Assembly (NCBI GenBank): GCA_010092775.1
Contig: JAADYZ010000300.1
Location: 1 to 11,669 of the forward strand
Reading direction: 5' to 3'
Length of the DNA: 11,669 nucleotides
Source of the DNA: Chloroflexota bacterium
GTDB lineage: Bacteria > Chloroflexota > Anaerolineae > Aggregatilineales > UBA3940
Under the pieces are notes generated by a model, which saw only the letters and a list, made by a program, of their open reading frames with translations, did not search any database and was not told the origin of the DNA. Shown here piece after piece: positions 6,597 to 11,669 of the stretch. Position 1 is the first letter of the stretch. Each line of letters begins with the position of its first letter. The position numbers and the translations under genes are program-made.

Positions 6597-7466
6597 CTAA
6601 GCGGAGCTGCCAAATAGGCCGCGCAGCAGCGGTACCCGCTCCACACTGAGAGATGTCGCCAACTTAACCAGTAGGACAGTTCGCCAGAAGGCGACCGCCG
6701 CCATGCCATGCGCCATCACTGCGAAGAAGGGGGGCTGCTCACCTGTATAGTAGGTCCAGCACAGGCGCGTCGTCCCCCACAATTCCAAGAAGTAGCCAAG
6801 TCCGATGCCCGCCACAAAGGTGAGCACCGCCATTCGATGGTCGGTTGGGGTCAGGATGAAGGCCGCTACCATGAACAACGCCATGATCGTCATCGACTGG
6901 TCGACGGTCGGCCAGACAAAGATCAGCATTAGCGCGAAAAAGGCCGGGAAGATGAGCCAGTAGAGCACCTCAAACGGAGCGCGCTGCTTCTGGCCGGTCA
7001 TATGGTCCAGCACCCGCACCATCCGATCAATCGAAAGGCTGGCAATGGGCCAGGCAGGAATGATCCAAAGCGGTGGGCGCTCCATTGTATAGTAAGTCCA
7101 CAGTTCGGTCTGGGTGCCCCAACTCTCGATGACCAGCCCGCCACCGAATCCGACAAAGATAATCCAGGCATCAACCTTTAGGTCGGCCCCGGCCATCAGC
7201 ATGACGGACATGAACAGGAATATCCCGATTAGCAGCCAATCGATGTAGCGCCACCACTCATCCAACACCTGGAAATAGCGCAGATAGGCGTCTAGCAGCG
7301 GCCACCAGAAGTAGCCAATGAGGAACAGGATCAAGATGAACCCGCCCATTAAGATCGAGCTGGAACGCGTCCAGCGGAGTTTATCGCGCAGGACCTGCCA
7401 GCGTTCGAGCAGACTGCGCTCAGGCGCTGTGGCCATGCTGGAGGGGGTTTGGAGTTGGCTGGTCAT
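6597..7466 (-). CDS. Multi-pass membrane protein with an internal duplication (289 aa)
   Basis: This is the first gene of the minus-strand cluster. The product has a cytosolic-looking N-terminus of about 35 residues, then roughly six to seven hydrophobic segments (about 37-55, 78-93, 101-113, 134-147, 168-185, 190-205 and 213-227, with another near 248-268). Two halves repeat one motif: ESWGTQTELWTYYTMERPP (114-132) and ELWGTTRLCWTYYTGEQPP (228-246). Each sits at the end of a glycine-rich helix and is followed by a hydrophobic helix. The invariant Glu, Trp-Gly-Thr, Trp and Thr-Tyr-Tyr-Thr residues suggest a two-fold pseudosymmetric active or binding site. I do not recognise the family. The layout is reminiscent of duplicated membrane carotenoid enzymes (lycopene cyclase CrtYc/d, CruF), but that is weak inference. 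ATG 7466 lacks a ribosome binding site and lies 6 nt from a -10 box. Confidence 0.85.
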   Translation of the reverse strand: MTSQLQTPSSMATAPERSLLERWQVLRDKLRWTRSSSILMGGFILILFLIGYFWWPLLDAYLRYFQVLDEWWRYIDWLLIGIFLFMSVMLMAGADLKVDAWIIFVGFGGGLVIESWGTQTELWTYYTMERPPLWIIPAWPIASLSIDRMVRVLDHMTGQKQRAPFEVLYWLIFPAFFALMLIFVWPTVDQSMTIMALFMVAAFILTPTDHRMAVLTFVAGIGLGYFLELWGTTRLCWTYYTGEQPPFFAVMAHGMAAVAFWRTVLLVKLATSLSVERVPLLRGLFGSSA

Positions 7467-7472
7467 GCCGCC

Positions 7473-7478
7473 ATTATA
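7473..7478 (-). promoter_or_regulatory. -10 box of the cluster promoter, leaderless arrangement
   Basis: The minus strand has a perfect TATAAT at 7478-7473, followed by 6 nt (GGCGGC) and then ATG 7466. The transcript would begin at or next to the start codon. The -35 at 17-nt spacing is weak (CTGGAT, 7501-7496). Confidence 0.5.
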
Positions 7479-7507
7479 CCGAAGAACCTCTGTCCATCCA
7501 GATCAAC

Positions 7508-7536
7508 TTGACTTTCCGCTAGCACTGGAGTATCAA
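7508..7536 (+). promoter_or_regulatory. Sigma70-type promoter for the pentapeptide-repeat gene
   Basis: The -35 box TTGACT (7508-7513, 5/6) and the -10 box TATCAA (7531-7536, 4/6) are 17 nt apart. The start would be near 7543, about 54 nt before ATG 7597. It lies back-to-back with the divergent cluster promoter. The leader can form a small GC hairpin, CCGCC (7550-7554) with GGCGG (7561-7565). Confidence 0.5.
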
Positions 7537-7596
7537 CAGCCTGATCACACCGCCTGGGTGGGCGGGTATCTGTTGACCTCAAGGAGGCGACCATCA

Positions 7597-8343
7597 ATGG
7601 CACGCAATCGAAAACGAGGGGATGCACAGCGCCAACGCCGGGTTTTGTTTCGCGGTGACCGCTGGATTTATGCTTTGGTCGGGGTGACGGTTGGCATTTT
7701 GCTCTGGCCGCTGTTTGGCGTCCTCAATGCCGACTCAATCCAGGGCTTCTTCATTGATCTGCTGCCTGAGGCGGTTGGCATCACCTTCACCGTCCTCATT
7801 CTGGATAACCTGGATCGCCAACGCGAACGCACCCAAACCCGCGAGGAGTTAATCCGCCGGATGCACAGCCGCTTCAAAGATACGGCCATCCCGGCGATTG
7901 AGGAGCTGCGGGTGTTAGGCCATCTAAGCGACGGCAGCATTCGCGGGCGCGAACTGCGCGGCTCGAACTGGATGACCGCCAACCTGTATGAAGCCGATCT
8001 GCGGGATACGGACCTGACCAACGCCGTCTTCATTCGCGCAGATTTGGTCAAAGCCAACCTGACAGGGGCCAAAGTGCAAGACGGCCAGTTGGCGCGTGCC
8101 TTCAAACTCTGGCAAGCCATCATGCCGGATGGTACCTTGTACAATGGCCGGATGAACCTGCAAGGCGATCTGGCCTTGGCCCGCAAAAAGGGCTTCAGTC
8201 CATCCGATCCCGCTTCGCTGGCTGAGTTTTACGGCGTTAGCCAGGAAGACTATCAGCGCGGGCAAGCTTGGGCGAATCAAGAATTGGCAACCCTATTGGA
8301 AGACGAAGACGACGCCTATGGCTTTGACAAGCTTAGCATCTGA
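7597..8343 (+). CDS. Membrane-anchored pentapeptide-repeat protein
   Basis: The frame is open from 7318, but ATG 7597 is the start: AAGGAGG (7581-7587) lies 9 nt upstream and the extension overlaps the divergent gene. The product is 248 aa. After a basic N-terminus, two hydrophobic segments (about 22-43 and 50-70) form a membrane hairpin. A charged helical linker (72-105, rich in Arg and Glu) follows. Residues 120-160 contain about seven to eight pentapeptide repeats of A(D/N)LXX type (ANLYE, ADLRD, TDLTN, AVFIR, ADLVK, ANLTG), forming a short right-handed quadrilateral beta-helix. The C-terminal 85 residues contain MPDGTLYNG and a helical acidic tail. Such proteins are mostly uncharacterised; binding partners are unknown. 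The last 26 nt overlap the next gene. Confidence 0.85.
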   Translation: MARNRKRGDAQRQRRVLFRGDRWIYALVGVTVGILLWPLFGVLNADSIQGFFIDLLPEAVGITFTVLILDNLDRQRERTQTREELIRRMHSRFKDTAIPAIEELRVLGHLSDGSIRGRELRGSNWMTANLYEADLRDTDLTNAVFIRADLVKANLTGAKVQDGQLARAFKLWQAIMPDGTLYNGRMNLQGDLALARKKGFSPSDPASLAEFYGVSQEDYQRGQAWANQELATLLEDEDDAYGFDKLSI

Positions 8344-9337
8344 CGAAACGATCCTACAGCCCTTCTCTATACGCGAGATCGCCGTCGAGACTCCTCTGAC
8401 GCTCGCGCCCATGTCGGGCCACAGCAACTACCCCTTTCGCCTGCTCTGCCGGGAGTTAGGCGGCTGCGGCCTGGTGGCGACAGAGTTCCTCAGCAGCGAG
8501 TTGATGCTGCGCAATCCACATCATCGCGCGACTCGCCGCCGCTTCAACTGGGACCCGAGCGAGTTCCCCTTCGCCGTCCAGATTTTCGGCAGCGATCCGA
8601 CTGTGATGGCCGACGCCGCCCGGATGGTGGTTGATGAGGGCGCGGCGATTGTCGATATTAACATGGGCTGCTGGGTACCCAAAGTAGCCAAGAAGGGGGC
8701 CGGTGCGGCACTGCTGCGCGACGCTTGTACCGCAAGCGCCGTCGTCGATGCTGTGGTTGCTGCGGTCGATGTCCCGGTCACGGTCAAGGTGCGTACCGGC
8801 TGGGATGATCACGAGCGTACCGCGCTTCCCTTCGCTCGCGCTGCCGAACAGAGTGGTGTGCAGGCGGTTGCCGTGCATGCGCGCACCGCACAGCAAGGCT
8901 TCAAAGGGCAAGCAGACTGGGCCATCATCCGCGAAGTCAAAGCAGCGGTCTCCATTCCGGTGATCGGCAACGGCGACGTGTTCAATGCAGCAGACGCCCG
9001 CCGGATGTTCGAAGAGACGGCTTGCGATGCGGTGATGATTGGGCGAGCTGCGCTTGGCAAGCCCTGGATTTTCAACCAGATCGAGCATGAGCTGCGCACA
9101 GGCGAGCCGCTGCCGGACCCTCCGTTACACCAGCGCGCCGCGATTGCTCTGCGCCATGCCCAACTCACCCTGGAAGGCACGCTGCTCACCGAGTATCAGA
9201 CGGTGCTGCAAATGCGTGGGCGACTGGCCCACTACCAGCTTGATCCCCCCGGCAGTCGCGAAACTCGTAATCGGCTGGTGCACTGCGAATCGCTGCGCGA
9301 CATCGAGGAAATACTGCTGCCTCTTACCACACCTTAG
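8318..9337 (+). CDS. dusB: tRNA-dihydrouridine synthase, DusB-like
   Basis: This FMN-dependent enzyme reduces uridine to dihydrouridine in tRNA. The product is 339 aa, usual for DusB-type enzymes. The N-terminal FMN-binding TIM barrel shows APMSGHSNYPFR (30-41), QIFGSDP (88-94), DINMGC (113-118) with the proposed catalytic Cys118, VKVRTGW (156-162), VHART (186-190), VIGNGD (215-220) and IGRAALGKPW (241-250). A C-terminal helical tRNA-binding domain follows (about 265-339). Trp119 replaces the usual Pro after the catalytic Cys. The gene overlaps the pentapeptide-repeat gene by 26 nt in another frame and has only a weak GGAAG-like ribosome binding site, so it is probably translationally coupled. 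The bacterial paralogue type (DusA/B/C) is inferred from overall pattern. Confidence 0.92.
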   Translation: MALTSLASDETILQPFSIREIAVETPLTLAPMSGHSNYPFRLLCRELGGCGLVATEFLSSELMLRNPHHRATRRRFNWDPSEFPFAVQIFGSDPTVMADAARMVVDEGAAIVDINMGCWVPKVAKKGAGAALLRDACTASAVVDAVVAAVDVPVTVKVRTGWDDHERTALPFARAAEQSGVQAVAVHARTAQQGFKGQADWAIIREVKAAVSIPVIGNGDVFNAADARRMFEETACDAVMIGRAALGKPWIFNQIEHELRTGEPLPDPPLHQRAAIALRHAQLTLEGTLLTEYQTVLQMRGRLAHYQLDPPGSRETRNRLVHCESLRDIEEILLPLTTP

Positions 9338-9365
9338 GATGGCCCTCGCTGCTGGGATCGAAAAC

Positions 9366-9394
9366 TTGGTATCTGTTACAGCAAGCTGTATAAT
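9366..9394 (+). promoter_or_regulatory. Promoter of the Sua5 operon with an overlapping palindrome
   Basis: The -35 box TTGGTA (9366-9371, 4/6) and a perfect -10 TATAAT (9389-9394) are exactly 17 nt apart. The start would be near 9401, leaving a leader of about 67 nt. The spacer holds TACAGC-AA-GCTGTA (9377-9390), a perfect palindrome entering the -10 box. A second TATAAA at 9433-9438, with only a poor -35, could give a shorter leader. The gap (9338-9467) is far more AT-rich than its surroundings. No clear terminator for the upstream gene was seen in it. Confidence 0.6.
9377..9390. repeat. Operator-like 6-2-6 palindrome in the Sua5 promoter spacer
   Basis: TACAGC-AA-GCTGTA is a perfect inverted repeat. 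It fills most of the -35/-10 spacer and shares two bases with the -10 box, where a bound repressor would block RNA polymerase. Half-sites ACAG/CTGT are in the opposite orientation to the Proteobacterial LexA box, so that regulator is not implied. Confidence 0.35.
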
Positions 9395-9467
9395 GACCGG
9401 CATCTTTTATTAGATATTGATTAATGTTATCCTATAAAATGCATCGAAAGTTGAGCATCGACCTCGC

Positions 9468-10520
9468 ATGGAGACGCACGTCCTCCGGGTTGATCCCGGC
9501 GAGCCGGACCGTCGGCTCATCGCCTTGGCCGCTCAGGCTCTGCGGTCAGGCCAACTGGTCGCCTTTCCAACCGAGACCGTCTATGGGCTAGGTGCCAACG
9601 CTCTGGATCCGGAGGCCATCGAACGCATCTTTGAGGTAAAAGGGCGGCCTGCGACCAACCCCGTGATTGTACACTTGGCCCAGGCTAAACAGCTCGGACA
9701 GGTAGCGGTCGGGTTTGATGCGAGTGTACAGGCCCTGGTTTCTCGCTTCTGGCCAGGTCCTTTGACGCTTGTTCTGCCGAAGCAGCCCCAGCTCCCCAGT
9801 AATCTCACGGCTGGCCTCGATACGATTGCTGTACGTGTGCCCGAACATCGGGTCGCTCAGGCCCTCATCCACGCGGCAGGTGTGCCAATTGGGGCACCCA
9901 GCGCAAATCGATCTACCCGCCCGAGTGCAACCAAAGCCGAACATGTGCTGGACGATCTGGCGGGGCGCATTGAATACGTCATTGATGGCGGGCCAGCCAT
10001 CTTGGGCCTGGAGTCGACGGTGATCGACATGACAACGCCGAAGCCGCGCTTGTTGAGACCGGGCGCGCTGCCGCTCGAACGCCTTCGTTCTGTTCTGCCA
10101 CAGCTACAGGGCACCTGGCCCGCCGCACCAGGCTCGGAAGATGCAGCGCCATCCCCTGGCTTGCAGGGGAAGCATTACGCACCCCAGGCCAAGCTCATCC
10201 TGCTGGAGGGACCTCGCCACGCCGTCCTGAATTATCTGCGTGAGCGGTTCCACCAGGAGCAGGCCGAAGGTCGGCGGGTCGGCCTGCTCTTGTGTTCCGA
10301 CGACTTGGCCGACCTGACGGAGCTAGCGGCTGACCGCTTCGACTTGGGGCAGCGAGGCAAACTAGGGATGGCGGCTGTCAGTCTCTTCGATGGCCTGCGC
10401 CAGCTGGACAGCCTTGGTGTAGACCTGATTCTGACCCGCAGCTTCGGCGAAAACGATCTGGGTTTTGCCATCACAGACCGCCTTCGCCGGGGCGCTAGCG
10501 ATGTAATCCGAGTGGAGTGA
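9468..10520 (+). CDS. Threonylcarbamoyl-AMP synthase, Sua5 type (YrdC domain plus Sua5 domain)
   Basis: This enzyme makes threonylcarbamoyl-AMP from threonine, bicarbonate and ATP for the universal t6A37 modification of ANN-decoding tRNAs. The product is 350 aa, the size of two-domain Sua5 rather than of short TsaC. The YrdC domain (about 13-210) shows FPTETVYGLGA (33-43), KGRPATNPVIVH (58-69), FWPGPLTLVL (94-103), APSANRS (143-149) and GLESTVID (180-187), then RLLRPGA (194-200). The linker SPGLQGKHYAPQAKL (229-243) closes the active site in Sua5 proteins. The C-terminal domain (245-350) ends with FGENDLGFAITDRLRRGA (326-343). ATG 9468 lacks a good ribosome binding site but gives the expected N-terminus. 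Its stop overlaps the ribosome binding region of the next gene, so the two are coupled. Confidence 0.95.
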   Translation: METHVLRVDPGEPDRRLIALAAQALRSGQLVAFPTETVYGLGANALDPEAIERIFEVKGRPATNPVIVHLAQAKQLGQVAVGFDASVQALVSRFWPGPLTLVLPKQPQLPSNLTAGLDTIAVRVPEHRVAQALIHAAGVPIGAPSANRSTRPSATKAEHVLDDLAGRIEYVIDGGPAILGLESTVIDMTTPKPRLLRPGALPLERLRSVLPQLQGTWPAAPGSEDAAPSPGLQGKHYAPQAKLILLEGPRHAVLNYLRERFHQEQAEGRRVGLLLCSDDLADLTELAADRFDLGQRGKLGMAAVSLFDGLRQLDSLGVDLILTRSFGENDLGFAITDRLRRGASDVIRVE

Positions 10521-10522
10521 GC

Positions 10523-10978
10523 ATGGCCGGACGCTACTACGAAGACCTTGAACCGGGACAGATAATCGATCACAGCTTGGGGCGCACCATCACCGAGATG
10601 GACAATGTGCTCTTCTCGTCTCTCACGCTCAATACCCAGCCGCTCCATATCAATGAGGACTTCGCCGCTCAAACCGAGTTCGGCCAGCGGATCGTCAATG
10701 GATTGCTGACGCTTGGCATCGTGATTGGCATTAGCGTGCCTGAACTGACCGAAGGGACGATTGTAGCCAACCTCGGCTACCAACGTGTCAGTCACCCGAA
10801 GCCGCTCTTTCACGGAGATACAGTCTACGTACAGACAGAAGTCCTGACAAAACGGCCCTCAAACTCGCGCCCAAACGCAGGTATTGTTACACTGAAGCAT
10901 ATTGGCAAGAATCAAAACGGCCAGATCGTCTGTGAAGTTGAGCGTGCTGTGCTGTTTTTGAAGCGTCCTGATGGATGA
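10523..10978 (+). CDS. MaoC-family (hot-dog fold) hydratase/dehydratase
   Basis: ATG 10523 is preferred to GTG 10517, because GGAG (10514-10517) lies 5 nt upstream of it. It follows the Sua5 stop by 2 nt. The product is 151 aa, a single hot-dog domain. It begins YYEDLEPGQ (5-13) as in many MaoC proteins and contains LNTQPLHINEDFAAQTEFG (36-54), HPKPLFHGDTVYVQTEVL (91-108) and GIVTLKHIGKNQNG (120-133). In classical (R)-enoyl-CoA hydratases the catalytic pair is Asp and His five residues apart. Here the pair is Asn37 and His42, as I recall for the mesaconyl-CoA-hydratase-like branch. The likely role is hydration or dehydration of an acyl-CoA. Its place between a tRNA-modification gene and a nucleotidase gives no pathway clue, though it could in principle serve acyl-CoA products of the nearby ligase. 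Confidence 0.9.
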   Translation: MAGRYYEDLEPGQIIDHSLGRTITEMDNVLFSSLTLNTQPLHINEDFAAQTEFGQRIVNGLLTLGIVIGISVPELTEGTIVANLGYQRVSHPKPLFHGDTVYVQTEVLTKRPSNSRPNAGIVTLKHIGKNQNGQIVCEVERAVLFLKRPDG

Positions 10979-10996
10979 GTTAGAAGGGGTAACGCC

Positions 10997-11659
10997 ATGA
11001 GCCACTCACTGGATGCCCGCTCGCTGATTGAGTTTATGCGGCTGGCGGAGGGCTTGAAGTCGGTGCTGCGGCATTCTTATACCAGCAGCGGTCGGGTAGA
11101 GAGTGTCGCTGAACACAGTTGGATGCTTTGCCTGATGGCCATGCTGGTCTTCGACAGTATCGAGGTAGAAGTAGATCGCTTGCGCGTTCTGAAGATGCTG
11201 GTCGTCCACGATCTACCCGAAGTGCTGACCGGCGACATTCCGGCATTCTTTAAGGGTAACAATGGTCACCACCAGATCGAGGAGGAGGCCGCCTTGCGCA
11301 AGATGGTCAAGCCGCTCTCGCCTGGCCTGCGCAAGGAGATTCTGGCGCTTGCCCACGAATTTGAGGAGCGTAAGACACCCGAAGCGCGGCTGGCCTATGC
11401 CATCGACAAGGCCGAGGCGTTCATCCAGCACAACATCGCCGGTGTTGAAAGCTGGGATGCGAACGACTTTCTCTATCAGACTGACTTTGACAACCGCCGC
11501 CACCAGGCGGTTTTGTTTGACCCATTCATGACCGAACTCAAGCGTCAAATCGATCTGGAGACGATGGACCTGATCGAACAGGCGGGGCTGATGGCACGCG
11601 CATCGCGCGATGCTGTTCAGCGCTACCAGGCCGGGGAGCTCTCCGGCGGGGCCGATTGA
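10997..11659 (+). CDS. HD-domain phosphohydrolase, YfbR/HDDC2-like 5'-deoxynucleotidase
   Basis: The product is 220 aa, with AAGGGG (10984-10989) 7 nt before ATG 10997 and 18 nt after the previous stop. The HD-domain metal ligands are readable: His40 in VAEHSWML (37-44), the doublet His71-Asp72 in VVHDLPEVLTGDIPAF (69-84), Glu75 just after it, and Asp137 in YAIDKAEAF (134-142). This arrangement is that of the YfbR/HDDC2 group, which removes phosphate from (deoxy)nucleoside 5'-monophosphates using a divalent metal. The order EHSW ... HDxxE ... GD ... DKxE strongly fits. The C-terminal 60 residues are helical. Exact nucleotide preference cannot be read from sequence. It is the third gene of the Sua5 operon. 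Confidence 0.9.
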   Translation: MSHSLDARSLIEFMRLAEGLKSVLRHSYTSSGRVESVAEHSWMLCLMAMLVFDSIEVEVDRLRVLKMLVVHDLPEVLTGDIPAFFKGNNGHHQIEEEAALRKMVKPLSPGLRKEILALAHEFEERKTPEARLAYAIDKAEAFIQHNIAGVESWDANDFLYQTDFDNRRHQAVLFDPFMTELKRQIDLETMDLIEQAGLMARASRDAVQRYQAGELSGGAD

Positions 11660-11669
11660 TGGTTCAGCC
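11659..11669 (+). CDS. Possible start of a further downstream gene
   Basis: An ATG at 11659-11661 overlaps the TGA of the HD-domain gene by one base (TGATG), a common coupled-start arrangement. Only three codons (Met-Val-Gln) are visible before the window ends, so no function can be given. Confidence 0.3.

Noticed and set aside
7318..7596. Upstream extension of the pentapeptide-repeat protein
   Set aside because: It overlaps the start of the divergent membrane protein and both promoters; ATG 7597 has an AAGGAGG ribosome binding site.
8456..9088. 210-codon open frame antisense to the dihydrouridine synthase gene
   Set aside because: The plus strand carries a complete, well-conserved enzyme here; the antisense translation is His/Arg/Ala-rich with no motif or ribosome binding site.
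9377..9390. Palindrome considered as a LexA/SOS box
   Set aside because: The Proteobacterial LexA half-sites are CTGT...ACAG; here the order is ACAG...CTGT with a shorter centre, and the operon has no damage-response gene.
1..11669. tRNA, rRNA, CRISPR arrays, insertion sequences, phage or defence genes
   Set aside because: No cloverleaf, rRNA-like block, regularly spaced repeat, transposase motif or terminal inverted repeat was seen on reading both strands; nearly all the sequence is accounted for by protein genes and short promoter gaps.

Overview
The window is a dense, GC-rich bacterial chromosome segment with 13 supported protein genes plus the likely first codons of a fourteenth. No rRNA, tRNA, CRISPR array, transposase or phage gene was seen. 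Proteins such as the long Sua5, the DusB-like enzyme and the phytoene-desaturase-like flavoprotein have the flavour of a Chloroflexota (Anaerolineae-like) genome. That placement rests on family resemblance from memory and is tentative. Several intergenic gaps carry clear sigma70-type -10/-35 boxes.

Layout. (1) Positions 1-459, minus: N-terminal part of an FAD-dependent amine-oxidase/phytoene-desaturase-like protein, cut by the window edge. (2) Positions 636-1874, plus: a tandem pair of diverged paralogues, each with one N-terminal membrane segment, transcribed divergently from gene 1. (3) Positions 7466 down to 1877, minus: a five-gene cluster. In transcription order it holds a duplicated multi-pass membrane protein, an unrecognised soluble beta-rich-looking protein, a short-chain dehydrogenase resembling chlorophyll(ide) b reductase (NYC1/NOL), a flavin reductase fused to a catalytically degraded HMG-CoA-lyase-like barrel, and an AMP-forming acyl-CoA ligase. 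The first four genes are 8-14 nt apart. The ligase follows after 95 nt that contain their own -10 box. (4) Positions 7597-9337, plus: a membrane-anchored pentapeptide-repeat protein overlapping a tRNA-dihydrouridine synthase. (5) Positions 9468-11659, plus: a housekeeping-type operon of a Sua5-type threonylcarbamoyl-AMP synthase, a MaoC-like hydratase and an HD-domain nucleotidase, starting after an AT-rich promoter region with an operator-like palindrome. A further gene seems to start at 11659.

The most interesting part is the minus-strand cluster. Its SDR, flavin-reductase fusion and acyl-CoA ligase suggest a redox plus CoA-thioester pathway acting on a hydrophobic substrate. The NYC1-like SDR, the duplicated membrane protein and the nearby desaturase-like flavoprotein hint at pigment, isoprenoid or lipid chemistry. 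I cannot name the product and do not recognise the cluster as a described pathway. The fused barrel has lost essentially every HMG-CoA lyase active-site residue that I can align. Two regulatory details also stand out: the cluster's first gene appears to be leaderless, and the ligase's ribosome binding site is the 3' arm of a perfect 8-bp inverted repeat that only read-through transcripts would contain in full.
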